A stretch of 64,000 nt of DNA from Oligoflexales bacterium (GCA_017985985.1 JAGNWK010000002.1:19885-83884), one strand, 5' to 3'; shown: positions 36,151 to 44,743, counted from the first letter of the stretch. Program-made: numbers and translations. The notes: generated by a model not told the origin, from the sequence alone.

Positions 36151-36921
36151 CTACTTGCTTTTCTTTTCAATCCAAGCTTTGGTAAACAAATTTTCTTCTA
36201 GTGGGTCGAGGTTGACATCTTTCAGAACAACAATCGTGTTATTTTCTTTTTCAATTTCATCAAAGATTCGGATTTCCTTTGGTACAAAGACATCTTTCCC
36301 CTTTGATTTCGAAAATACCTTCGTCCATTGCGGGTAAAAGATCGTACGCATCAGTTTAGCAGAAAGACTGAAATCCTGTCTTTTAAGAATATTCTGTGTT
36401 TCTTTATCCACCCACAACTCTATAAAGGGGTAAGCTACATCCATTTTTGGTTTAGCTATTAGCTTAAGATGATAAGCTGTAAATTTCCCTAACTTCTCCT
36501 CTGCGATAAACGTATTGCTAAACTCCTCCGACAGTTTTGATTGATCAAAATCTGACCGCTGTGAATTAGTCCCCCCAATACGAGCTCGCTCCGTGGTCCT
36601 CTCCCATTTCCCTGTTGCAGGATCGTAGAGGAACAAATTCTTGTCGACTCGCAAATAACCTTTGCCAGCTTCGCTGCTCGGGCGAACGAAAAGAATCATC
36701 CATTTGTCGTCCTGATCTCTGCGATAGACCATCGCTTCAAAGTTTTTAGTGGGCTTTGACTTCTCTTTTTCCTCAATGTACACAAGGGACTTATAGTCCC
36801 CACTATTTCCCTGTCTCTCATCGATGACTTTGACAAGTTCATCTGATTCATTTTGATTCAAAGCATAGGCCAGAGGAGAGATAAGAGTCCATAGAATCAA
36901 AAAGCATCTTACATTTCGCAT
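36151..36921 (-). CDS. LolA-like outer-membrane lipoprotein-sorting protein
   Basis: A 256-residue periplasmic protein; the signal peptide RCFLILWTLISPLAYA is cleaved after AYA. The mature domain has the COG2834-type pattern: strands KNFEAMVYRRDQDDKWMILF and RPSSEAGKGYLRVDKNLFLYDP, and a central ELWVDKETQNILKRQDF. Proteins of this class bind a lipid or lipoprotein in a half-barrel. It is the last gene of an ABC-transporter operon, three bases after the second permease, implying a periplasmic carrier for the transported lipid or lipoprotein. Confidence 0.8.
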   Translation of the reverse strand: MRNVRCFLILWTLISPLAYALNQNESDELVKVIDERQGNSGDYKSLVYIEEKEKSKPTKNFEAMVYRRDQDDKWMILFVRPSSEAGKGYLRVDKNLFLYDPATGKWERTTERARIGGTNSQRSDFDQSKLSEEFSNTFIAEEKLGKFTAYHLKLIAKPKMDVAYPFIELWVDKETQNILKRQDFSLSAKLMRTIFYPQWTKVFSKSKGKDVFVPKEIRIFDEIEKENNTIVVLKDVNLDPLEENLFTKAWIEKKSK

Positions 36922-36924
36922 ATT

Positions 36925-38268
36925 TTATTTCCCCTGTCTTAAGGCATCGCCTGCCTGCATCTTTGCAGCACGCATAGCAGGAAAAAAAGTTCCCAACATA
37001 GACACAACACAAAACAAAAACATAGTTTTAAAAATTTGAGAAGGCGATAAAGAAAAAGAAAGATAATCAGACATAAGAAAAAACTTAAGCCCCTCAACTT
37101 GAATTGGAATTTTAAGAACGTTGAGCCCCCATATAGCAGCACTTGTCACCAAAGATGCCGTTCCTACAAAAAGAAGGTTCAGCAGAAATCCTTCCAATAA
37201 AAAAAGTAAAAGAACTTGCCAACGCTCCGCCCCCATAGCTCGCATCGTTCCAATTTCTTTTATCCTTTCTCTCACAGACATCCACATAGCATTGGCTATA
37301 CCGGTGGCTATGATAAAACTCAAGATAGAAATAATAATAAAAGTAATGATATCAAGTGCCGTTTGAACCCATAGCACAAATGAAATTTCATCCTTCCATA
37401 AAGTCAGATCTAGTTTTTGACCCAGCCAGTCCTCTCCCATCACTTTATCAAACTTAAAAAAGAATGGATTAGGGTCATGCGCCATAATGCGATACCCTTC
37501 ACGAGTGAAGACATCATGCAGCAGGGCCATACCTTTCTCTGCTTTGGTAATATCTTTCAAATAAACCATGATCACCCCGGTGCTGTCCTCTTTAAGATCA
37601 TAGAGATCCAAGACCGTCTGTCGCGGAACAAAAAGATTCCAATTACTCAGCATTCCTAAATCTTTTGCAATGGCAATCACCGTTAAATCAACCGAGTTGG
37701 TTTGACCACCAGAAGCTTCTGTTATAGCTGTAATCGTATCACCAACGCCAACACCCAACTTTTTAGCCTGACTTACAAAAATAATGGCCGTATTTTTCTT
37801 CCGAATATCAGAAAAATTCCCGAAAATCTTCTTCGTTCCATTTTCTTTATATTCGGACTCGTCTGCCAACTGTATCGTTGAAAAAAACTTGTCTTCTTCT
37901 TCCACATTGATACCGCTCATACCCACATTGATAGAAGAAGCTGGACCTATAATACGACCCCATCCTCTTTGCCTGTCGATAATTTTAGCTTCTGGAAGTG
38001 CCTGGACTACCAAGTTTCGGACTTTAGTTCTTTCCTCTAAAAGTGGAGCTGCACTTTTAGATCTGAACTTATAAAACCCCCCGACATTGATATGTCCAGC
38101 AGATAAAGTTGTGGCATTTTGAATCATACGATCGGTGATGCCCTGCGTCAGAGAGCGCAGAAAAATAAAGAGGGAAGAGACTAGAGCTAAAGACACACCG
38201 AGCAGAATGGTCCGCCTCTTAGCCAGCATGATATTACGGAAAGCCATGATAAAAAATTGAACTAACAT
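36925..38268 (-). CDS. ABC transporter permease, FtsX/LolC-E/MacB type
   Basis: A 447-residue type VII ABC permease: one N-terminal membrane helix (MLAKRRTILLGVSLALVSSLFIF), about 230 periplasmic residues, and three C-terminal helices with the FtsX-domain signature MWMSVRERIKEIGTMRAMGA that couples to the ATPase. The start is the ATG at 38268, two bases after the preceding permease's stop, with AAAAGGA upstream. It probably pairs with the 694-residue permease to form an asymmetric LolC/LolE-like transporter. Confidence 0.88.
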   Translation of the reverse strand: MLVQFFIMAFRNIMLAKRRTILLGVSLALVSSLFIFLRSLTQGITDRMIQNATTLSAGHINVGGFYKFRSKSAAPLLEERTKVRNLVVQALPEAKIIDRQRGWGRIIGPASSINVGMSGINVEEEDKFFSTIQLADESEYKENGTKKIFGNFSDIRKKNTAIIFVSQAKKLGVGVGDTITAITEASGGQTNSVDLTVIAIAKDLGMLSNWNLFVPRQTVLDLYDLKEDSTGVIMVYLKDITKAEKGMALLHDVFTREGYRIMAHDPNPFFFKFDKVMGEDWLGQKLDLTLWKDEISFVLWVQTALDIITFIIISILSFIIATGIANAMWMSVRERIKEIGTMRAMGAERWQVLLLFLLEGFLLNLLFVGTASLVTSAAIWGLNVLKIPIQVEGLKFFLMSDYLSFSLSPSQIFKTMFLFCVVSMLGTFFPAMRAAKMQAGDALRQGK

Positions 38269-38269
38269 A

Positions 38270-40354
38270 TCATTCCTTTTCTTGCATAGCGACAGCTGGG
38301 GGAATAGCTGCAGCAAACATAGCAGGGTATAACGCGGCCATCATAGCGAGTAGAGAGATGAGAAAAGGGCCCAGAACAAGGTAAAAACCTTCTGGAGCTG
38401 GGAAAAGTCTCGGCCCCGAGAACATAAAGACTAGCACTTCATGGACAGCAGGGATACCTATGACAGACAGTCCCTTTAAAGTTATAAAGGCAAACAAACT
38501 CCCGAGGAAAGCTCCTGAGACACTCAGTAAGCCGGCCTCCATCAGAAAAAGTCCCATGATAAAAGATTTCTGAGAGCCAAAAGCTCTCATGGTACCAATC
38601 TCTTTCATCCTCTCAAAAGTTGCCACAATCATCGAATTGTTGATGATCACGAGCGCTACCAGTAATATCACGCTCACACCAAAAAATAAGACGAATCGAA
38701 TGATCTCAACAAATTGTCCGACAATGCCAGAAGCCTGTTGCCAATCAATAACGTTAGCTGGACCAATCGAGTCCAGACTCTTCTCAAGCTCAAGCTGAGT
38801 CTCTTTACTACTTTTTTCGTTTTTTAAAAAAACAGCTGCATTGATAAAGAGACCTCTCTTAAGATTCTCAGGATTATAGCTATCTTTAAAGGTCCCTCGA
38901 CTTTTTATGCTTGGATTGACAAAATCCTGAGAAGGCTTTTGGGCTCCATGCTCCTCCACAGTGGCATTCTCACCAAAAAGGGCTGATTCCACATCCTCTC
39001 TCGAAACTTCTTTCAGGTTCATAGACTGTCTCATACTATCCAGCTCTTTCAGAGCCTCGTCACTCATCTGTCCATACAGCTCGCGAAATGTTTCAAGATC
39101 AGTGATGTTAAATTGACCAGCAAGATCTGAACGCTCGAGACCCTCAAAAGAATAGGTCCCATAAATCTTCACAGGTAAACTTTTTACGTAACCATTCTTT
39201 GTATAGGATTTAAGAACAATAGTTTCTCCTACATGAATTTGATAGAGAGGAACGAGAGGAGCAATATTTTTATAAAACCATTCGTATCTCGAAAGAAAAT
39301 TTTCATCAGTCAAAACAAGAAAATCTTTCAAAAGCTGTTCTAGAGAGACTGGTGTTTTGACATCGAGATAAATTGATAATTTTAGTTCTAAGTCAAGACC
39401 TTCTTGCCTGTCTAATTCGATAAGTAGTGGCCTATGCTGCATGGCCAATTCTTTTTTAATTCTTACCAGTTCTGGATCTGAGTCGATTTTGAGACCCGTC
39501 TCTATCTTTTTGCGATAGAGAACATCGAAATTACGGGCTGTGATCATTTTAAGAAAATCTTCCATAAAGCGAAAAGACAAGAGTATACCTCTTGTCCCTT
39601 CTGGCATCATCTCCCCACTCAGAATTTTAAAATTTTTGAAAGTTTTTTGGAAAAGAACTGGATCCGTACCCAAATAGCGGAGATAAATAGGCGTTTTTTC
39701 ACCAGAAATAGGTGCTATCTTCGCCTCTAGGAACTGGAGATTTTTTTCATGATCCTGATCTATTAAAAAAGATTCTAAGAAACTTTTATCTTCTGCTTGA
39801 TGCAACCATTCCAATCGTTCCTCTACTTTTTGAGAATTACTCACAATTTTTTTTGTTTCAGCCAATTCTTTTTCGAGTAAGGTGAGATGAAATTGAACCT
39901 GCTCTATCCGCTCTTGAATAAGATGTTTATCCTTAGTCTGCACAGCTTGCCTCAAGCTCAAGAAGAGCTCATCCGACTCATTCCCTCGACCCAGCATAGC
40001 CATTTCAAATCCCATAGGAACAACTTCTGCCACATTGGGATTTTCTTTTAACTTCTCTGAAACTTTCTCAAAATTTTCCATAGGTGACAAATCTTCCTTC
40101 CCCATGAAGGAGCCTCCATAGAGGGCCAGCTTGTCCTTGGATTTTTTTGAATAGACCTGAATATGACCCGCAACGCTTTGAACAATCCCTCTCTTCATGG
40201 AATCTTCTATGTGATGCAGTAAGGTCAGTCCAAACTCAAAGAGAAAAGTGCCAAAAGCAAGGATGGAACCCAGTACAAAAGTTTTTAATTTATTGAGCCA
40301 GAGATTCCTCATAGCGACAACGAGTAAAATTTGAAGTAAAGATAAAATATGCAT
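38270..40354 (-). CDS. ABC transporter permease with enlarged periplasmic domain
   Basis: A 694-residue type VII ABC permease. The N-terminal helix (LWLNKLKTFVLGSILAFG) is followed by about 480 periplasmic residues, twice the usual size and with a charged helical hairpin insertion (about 130-230). Three C-terminal helices include the coupling motif ATFERMKEIGTMRAFGS. The start is the ATG at 40354, seven bases after the ATPase gene; the in-frame ATG at 40396 would overlap it by 35. The extra insertion may extend the periplasmic reach, as the stalk of MacB does. Confidence 0.85.
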   Translation of the reverse strand: MHILSLLQILLVVAMRNLWLNKLKTFVLGSILAFGTFLFEFGLTLLHHIEDSMKRGIVQSVAGHIQVYSKKSKDKLALYGGSFMGKEDLSPMENFEKVSEKLKENPNVAEVVPMGFEMAMLGRGNESDELFLSLRQAVQTKDKHLIQERIEQVQFHLTLLEKELAETKKIVSNSQKVEERLEWLHQAEDKSFLESFLIDQDHEKNLQFLEAKIAPISGEKTPIYLRYLGTDPVLFQKTFKNFKILSGEMMPEGTRGILLSFRFMEDFLKMITARNFDVLYRKKIETGLKIDSDPELVRIKKELAMQHRPLLIELDRQEGLDLELKLSIYLDVKTPVSLEQLLKDFLVLTDENFLSRYEWFYKNIAPLVPLYQIHVGETIVLKSYTKNGYVKSLPVKIYGTYSFEGLERSDLAGQFNITDLETFRELYGQMSDEALKELDSMRQSMNLKEVSREDVESALFGENATVEEHGAQKPSQDFVNPSIKSRGTFKDSYNPENLKRGLFINAAVFLKNEKSSKETQLELEKSLDSIGPANVIDWQQASGIVGQFVEIIRFVLFFGVSVILLVALVIINNSMIVATFERMKEIGTMRAFGSQKSFIMGLFLMEAGLLSVSGAFLGSLFAFITLKGLSVIGIPAVHEVLVFMFSGPRLFPAPEGFYLVLGPFLISLLAMMAALYPAMFAAAIPPAVAMQEKE

Positions 40355-40361
40355 GGGATGC

Positions 40362-41048
40362 CTATGATAAAGATGAGGAAGGAGCGACAAGACCATCTTT
40401 CAATCTGATCACTCGCCTTGCTAAGGAAATAATGCTGGGATCATGACTTGAGAAAATAAAGGTTGTTTTTTCATTTTGGTTGATCTCTCTCATCAGAGAA
40501 ATAATGCGCTCACCATTTTCCGAGTCAAGATTTGCTGTCGGTTCATCGGCAAGCACAATCCGTGGCTTTGTCACCAACGCTCTCGCTATAGCAACCCTCT
40601 GCCTCTGCCCCCCAGACAAGGCATTGGCTCGTTGTTTAGCTTGGGGGAGAAGGCCAACTTTTTCGAGCAGTTCCTGAACACGCCGACGTCGATCTTCTCC
40701 GCTCATACCCCCTTTCAGTAAAAGAGGAAACTCGACATTCTGCTCGCAAGTCAGAACGGGAATCAAATTAAAACTCTGAAAGACAAAACCCAATTTCTCC
40801 CGCCTCAACCTCGTCAGCTCTCGATCTTTCATGGTTGAAATTTCTTGACTATCGATGCTTACACTCCCCGAACTTGGTGTATCCATACATCCAATCAAGT
40901 TGAGAAGCGTACTTTTGCCACAGCCAGAAGGCCCGGCTATGGTTGTAAACTCTCCATCCTCTATCGACAAATCTATGCCTTTTAAGGCTTCGACCTGTGC
41001 ATCTCCAAGTGGGTATACCTTGGTTACATTTTTTAAAACAACTGGCAT
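40362..41048 (-). CDS. ABC transporter ATPase, LolD/MacB type
   Basis: A 228-residue ATP-binding subunit: Walker A GPSGCGKST, Q-loop FVFQSFNL, signature LSGGQRQRVAIARAL, Walker B IVLADEPTANLD and H-loop SSHDPS. It energises the two permeases downstream. The ATG at 41048 has AGGA six bases upstream; a TTG two codons earlier is less likely. The promoter must lie in the repeat-containing interval 41055-41255. Confidence 0.93.
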   Translation of the reverse strand: MPVVLKNVTKVYPLGDAQVEALKGIDLSIEDGEFTTIAGPSGCGKSTLLNLIGCMDTPSSGSVSIDSQEISTMKDRELTRLRREKLGFVFQSFNLIPVLTCEQNVEFPLLLKGGMSGEDRRRRVQELLEKVGLLPQAKQRANALSGGQRQRVAIARALVTKPRIVLADEPTANLDSENGERIISLMREINQNEKTTFIFSSHDPSIISLARRVIRLKDGLVAPSSSLS

Positions 41049-41089
41049 AGACAATCCTATATTTTAAATGACCGACTTAAATTCCGTAT

Positions 41090-41239
41090 GAGATCCCCTG
41101 ACCGCCTTCGTTTCACTTCGGCGTGGGGATGACGACATTCCCTTCATCTCACTTCGGCGTGGGGATGACGACATTCCCTTCAAAGTCATCACCACGCCGA
41201 AGGCCGAGGAACGAGGCCGATAGGCGGTCAGGTGATCTC
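41090..41239. repeat. Palindromic repeat family 3 with internal 36-base duplication
   Basis: Left end GAGATCCCCTGACCGCCT (41090-41107) and right end AGGCGGTCAGGTGATCTC (41222-41239) are inverted repeats with 17 of 18 positions matching. Inside, CACTTCGGCGTGGGGATGACG occurs twice at a 36-base period (from 41114 and 41150) and faces an inverted copy GTCATCACCACGCCGAAGG (41175-41193). The whole can fold into a long hairpin. It sits between the ABC operon and the end of the protease gene. Confidence 0.8.
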
Positions 41240-41255
41240 AGCGTTAGGCTGATAG

Positions 41256-41447
41256 TCAATGATCTAAAGGATCATTTTCTATTTCGACAGCCCTCATTAT
41301 GGTATAGCTCAAAACACCCATAGAACCTGCCGCTAGTATAGAGGGGATAATAAAATCACGGGCGTAAACCCGACTGCCTTTCTTTACTTTCACAGGATCA
41401 TTTCCACTTTTTTTCAACTTAGCTATTTCGCTATCTTCTAATTTTTT
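41256..41447 (-). pseudogene. Out-of-frame C-terminal extension of the Ulp1-like protease gene
   Basis: Downstream of the protease stop, a second reading frame stays open to a TGA at 41256-41258. It encodes KKLEDSEIAKLKKSG, then a membrane-like segment DFIIPSILAAGSMGVLSYTI and the end ENDPLDH. This frame joins the protease frame if the 12-A tract (41453-41464 on the complement) had 13 A, or if the ribosome slips back by one. The joined product would have about 393 residues. It is either a frameshift mutation or assembly error, phase variation, or programmed -1 slippage. Confidence 0.6.
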
Positions 41448-42436
41448 TCCAATTTTTTTTTTTTGACGGTCTCACTCTTTTTTGCTTTTGGCTGAGGTCT
41501 TCCTCCTGGTGATCCAGGGACCCTTGTTTTTATAGCCTCGAATTTCTTCTTATAAATTTCTGGATAAATGGCATGACCCATTGCTGTGCGCACATCATCG
41601 ATAGTAAAGATTCGATCCTTTAGCTCTTCTGGACCTACGACCCTTCTTATCTCAAGAAATTTTCCAGCTAAGTAAGACTCAGGCATGGTCAAAATATCGT
41701 TTCGAGAAACGCCTCCTAATCTTAACTGATGGTAAAGAGTTGCCCAGACACCACAATTATAACCATCTTTTTGATCTGTTTTCTTTGGAGATAGATCTTG
41801 CACAACAGTAAAGGCTGAGCCTGGAGAAAATCGCCTCCCAAATGATTCGGCCACCACAGCCAGTCTATCCCTGATAGCCCGTTCAGGTAAGCTCTGTTTA
41901 CTCATCGAATCGTAATACTCCACCGTCCTCTTCTCGGGATCGACAAAGATACTGACCCAGTGCAGGCCTCTTCTTTGCTCTGCTCCTAAGCTTTGGACTT
42001 CCGTATTAATGATATAGGCTATAGGTCTAAGATCCTCTACGGGTAGATGAGAGATCGAGCCCCGAGTGATGTCATTAGCAAGATTTTTGAATTGAGGAAT
42101 TTTACTTCCTAAAATCGAAGGATCTCTCTCAACATCCGTTCTAGAGACGTCAACACCCCGAGCGATTTCAACATAATCTTCACTAAATTCTGCCATCTCA
42201 TGGAGACGACCATCTAAACCCACTGCTGAATATGTCACAATATCATTCTGAATCAACCATTCCCTATTATCACCTGTTGCTAATCCTGCTAAATCGAGTT
42301 TTTTATCTCCTCCATCCTCAACTCGAGACAAATTTTCCTTCACCTTCATGTTCCCACTTTTATCACGGATAGATCCGCAGCCAATCCCTACAAATATAAG
42401 CAGTAAAAGATAAGCACTGTATGAGTTCTTACTCAC
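41438..42436 (-). CDS. Exported Ulp1/SENP-like (clan CE) cysteine protease, probable lipoprotein
   Basis: 332 residues from a GTG at 42436. The N-terminal hydrophobic segment ends in an imperfect lipobox (GIGC, C20). The catalytic region matches clan CE: H159-W160 in GLHWVSIFVD, D176 in EYYDSMS, Q222 and C228 in DQKDGYNCGVWA. Spacing His-17-Asp and Gln-6-Cys equals that of yeast Ulp1 (H514, D531, Q574, C580). Such enzymes cleave SUMO, NEDD8 or ubiquitin, and many bacterial ones act on eukaryotic hosts. The C-terminus is Lys-rich and stops just after a 12-A tract. The start overlaps the upstream lipoprotein stop (GTGA) with AGG before it. The substrate is unknown. Confidence 0.78.
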   Translation of the reverse strand: MSKNSYSAYLLLLIFVGIGCGSIRDKSGNMKVKENLSRVEDGGDKKLDLAGLATGDNREWLIQNDIVTYSAVGLDGRLHEMAEFSEDYVEIARGVDVSRTDVERDPSILGSKIPQFKNLANDITRGSISHLPVEDLRPIAYIINTEVQSLGAEQRRGLHWVSIFVDPEKRTVEYYDSMSKQSLPERAIRDRLAVVAESFGRRFSPGSAFTVVQDLSPKKTDQKDGYNCGVWATLYHQLRLGGVSRNDILTMPESYLAGKFLEIRRVVGPEELKDRIFTIDDVRTAMGHAIYPEIYKKKFEAIKTRVPGSPGGRPQPKAKKSETVKKKKLEKN

Positions 42437-43107
42437 TTCCGCCTTTCATCAAGGGATGGTGCAATCGACTCTATATTTCTGCCAAATATTTTCTTGGATA
42501 AGTCGATATATCGTGATTTCACAAATGCAAAATAATGGGGGTCATTGGTGCCTGCCTCTAAAGCTTTAGCAAATATCCAAAGCTTTTTCATTTCAGCATA
42601 AAACAATTGCCCTCGCGCCTCAAAGCTAAGACCATCTTTTAAAAGATCCTGCTCTGCATTGTAATTCATTTTATAAAAACACCAATGATAAACATCCAAA
42701 TTGTCATAAATAAGAAGAGCAATTTTTTTACGCGTCCTCAAGAGAGCTTCATCGTTATCTGCACCTTGAGCTGCCTCTGTCACTCGTTGGGAACACCCAC
42801 TCCAATCTTCTGATTTAAGCTCCTCGTTAGCAGAAAGAAGCTCTTGAAGCTCCCAGGCCTCTGTCCCCTTAGGATGAGGATAAGGGTCATCTTCGTCTTC
42901 AGAATCGACAAGATCGACTTCTTCACCATCCTCCTTCTTCTGGTGTTTACGACTAAAGGAATCGTCTGACAAAGCAAGATAGTTTGGATCCTGAGATTTT
43001 TCTTGAACGAGTTTTGAAGAGGAGCAAGATACTAGCGTACACAAAGGGATAAAATAGCCAAAAAATTTTAATACCAAGTGCTGATACTGACGCCAGCTAA
43101 AATCCAT
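42433..43107 (-). CDS. Hypothetical lipoprotein
   Basis: 224 residues. The N-terminal hydrophobic stretch ends in LVSC, giving lipidated C28. An acidic, disordered-looking stretch (about 55-80, EEVDLVDSEDEDD) precedes a helical domain with three cysteines (GCSQ, HWCFY). No family recognised. The ATG has AAGG six bases upstream, although the gene overlaps the preceding one by 40 bases; it overlaps the protease gene by four. This tight packing suggests the three products are made together. Confidence 0.65.
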   Translation of the reverse strand: MDFSWRQYQHLVLKFFGYFIPLCTLVSCSSSKLVQEKSQDPNYLALSDDSFSRKHQKKEDGEEVDLVDSEDEDDPYPHPKGTEAWELQELLSANEELKSEDWSGCSQRVTEAAQGADNDEALLRTRKKIALLIYDNLDVYHWCFYKMNYNAEQDLLKDGLSFEARGQLFYAEMKKLWIFAKALEAGTNDPHYFAFVKSRYIDLSKKIFGRNIESIAPSLDERRK

Positions 43108-43919
43108 TTCTTACCTTTTCCTAACTGCAAACCAAGATCATAGTGAACCGCCAACGAACCATAGTGCAAAGTAAAATAAGACAGCTCACACCATAGTCCC
43201 GTTCCATCTCTACTGATAGCCTTGCTATCCAATTCTCCCTTGAGATCCTTCTCCGCAGATGCATCATAAGCACCCAATCTCGTCTGCAGACTTAGACCCA
43301 TGAGAAACAGAAACCCCTTACTCATTTTCAAAGTCGATAGGCTCGCTAGCTCCTTCTGCTCCTCCTCAACAGTCCTCGCTGCTAATTTGTCGACAGGACT
43401 ACTTTCTCCAACTGCATCTATTTTAGCAAAACCTAGCGCCGGGCCCCAGTAGACAAATCCATACCGCGCTGGTTTTTCCTTGTACTCGGCAGAACCTGAA
43501 AGAGCTAAAATTCTTGCTCCAAGCCACATTTTGCGCTTTTTCTTTTCATCTTCCTCCTGAAATTTATTCATAACTAGCACGGAATTGCCGGGTTCTGCTG
43601 TGTAATTTTTTCTTGGTGGATCGATTAAAATATAAGGAAACAAGATTCCCATTTTCACAAAAAAACTAAGCTCTCTTTTTTTATGACTCTCTTCACTCAA
43701 TTTTTTTTCTTGCTTTTCAAATAAAGAAGGCTTTTTTTTCCCTCGTTCAAATTCATTTTTTCTTTTTTCTGATCTATCTTGAATTTCCCTATCTGCATCC
43801 CCCTCATCTATGTCAGGAGGAACCATCATCTGGGGAGGCGGAGGCAGAGCGATAGCGGCACCAGCTCTAAGCATCCCAGGGCTAGAGAACAAAAGGTACA
43901 AAATAAAAAACAAGCCCAC
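43068..43919 (-). CDS. Hypothetical exported protein, possible outer-membrane protein
   Basis: I place the start at a GTG at 43919, giving 283 residues with a clean signal peptide (MGLFFILYLLFSSP to AGA). The frame is open to 44177, but the extra codons run through a repeat copy (43949-44080) and are unlikely to be translated. The mature part opens PPPPQMMVPPDIDEGDADRE, then a charged helical region (Lys/Glu-rich), then alternating hydrophobic strands ending in ...SISTWY, an aromatic C-terminus typical of outer-membrane beta-barrels. First gene of the protease operon. Function unknown. Confidence 0.55.
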   Translation of the reverse strand: MGLFFILYLLFSSPGMLRAGAAIALPPPPQMMVPPDIDEGDADREIQDRSEKRKNEFERGKKKPSLFEKQEKKLSEESHKKRELSFFVKMGILFPYILIDPPRKNYTAEPGNSVLVMNKFQEEDEKKKRKMWLGARILALSGSAEYKEKPARYGFVYWGPALGFAKIDAVGESSPVDKLAARTVEEEQKELASLSTLKMSKGFLFLMGLSLQTRLGAYDASAEKDLKGELDSKAISRDGTGLWCELSYFTLHYGSLAVHYDLGLQLGKGKKWILAGVSISTWY

Positions 43920-43948
43920 ATTTCGATAGCTGAGACCACCTAACGGCC

Positions 43949-44080
43949 AATGCCATTCGGTTAAAGCCCGATAGCCCTCGCTCAGGGTGACGTTCTCCCA
44001 CTCAGTTAAAATCTGGTCACCCCGAGCGAAGTCAAGGGGTATCGAGTTAGAACAGAGCAGACCAGTTAAGATTTTTTTAA
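43949..44080. repeat. Partial copy of repeat family 2
   Basis: Begins AATGCCATTCGGTTAAAG, close to the terminal repeat of the full element at 56190-56363, then GTGACGTTCTCCCACTCAG, GTCACCCCGAGCGAAGTCAA and GAGCAGACCAGTTAAG as in that element. The right terminal inverted repeat is lost. It lies between the divergent genes starting at 43919 and 44196. Confidence 0.7.
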
Positions 44081-44195
44081 TTCCTGCTCTCATTTGTTCT
44101 CGTCTTCCATCTAGGTATAAGTTTCCCATTTTTGACTTCTTCTGATGAAGGATATGATTGTCTCCATAGACATTCATTTTGATGAGAGATGCAAT

Positions 44196-44729
44196 ATGGG
44201 CGTTTTAAGATTCGTAAAGAAATCAGAACGGATACACTACGACAACAAATCTGCCTTTGAAATCGACATGAGAGAAAACGCTATCAGGCGACCATCTCCA
44301 AGTCCTATCTTGAACTACAATCATCAGAGCCTCCGTCTAAAAAAAATATTCTTTTACCTCATATGTCTCATGTCCTTGGGCTTGACCATGTGGGCTCTGA
44401 AAAAACATTATTTTAAACCTCAAAACCGCCAGGTTTATTTTGAAATTAAAGCCATCGACGAAGAGGGTCATCCCGTAGCAGGTGCTCATGTCTTCCATCA
44501 CACGCAAAATGTTGGTGTAACGGATGCATTCGGTGAATGGCGAAAATCTATGAACGTATCTCCTGAGGGTGGAGCTGTCTTTTTCCTTGAAAAGAAAAGT
44601 GGAAGCAACACTTGGCAAGCATCAAAAAATATCAGCATCCCCTCTGCAGATTCATACATGATGTCTGCTGTATCCAAACCGAGAGAACTTAAAGTCAACA
44701 CCTACGTCAAACTGATGAAAAAAATCTAG
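44196..44729 (+). CDS. Single-pass membrane protein with Ig-like/CarboxypepD-reg-like domain
   Basis: 177 residues from the ATG at 44196, with GAGAG seven bases upstream; in-frame ATGs at 44145 and 44154 are alternatives. A membrane helix lies near residues 50-68 (KKIFFYLICLMSLGLTMWAL). The external part has the sandwich pattern of carboxypeptidase-regulatory-like domains: YFEIKAIDEEGHPVAGAHVF and VGVTDAFGEWRKS, i.e. strand, G-x-P-x-x-G-A, then GxTDxxG. Such domains are found in surface and secretion proteins. No enzyme motif. Divergent from the protease operon. Confidence 0.55.
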   Translation: MGVLRFVKKSERIHYDNKSAFEIDMRENAIRRPSPSPILNYNHQSLRLKKIFFYLICLMSLGLTMWALKKHYFKPQNRQVYFEIKAIDEEGHPVAGAHVFHHTQNVGVTDAFGEWRKSMNVSPEGGAVFFLEKKSGSNTWQASKNISIPSADSYMMSAVSKPRELKVNTYVKLMKKI

Positions 44730-44743
44730 CGAACCATCCCTCC

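Noticed and set aside
43920..44177. N-terminal 86 codons of the open frame at 43068-44177
   Set aside because: They run through a family 2 repeat copy, and a clean signal peptide begins at the GTG at 43919.
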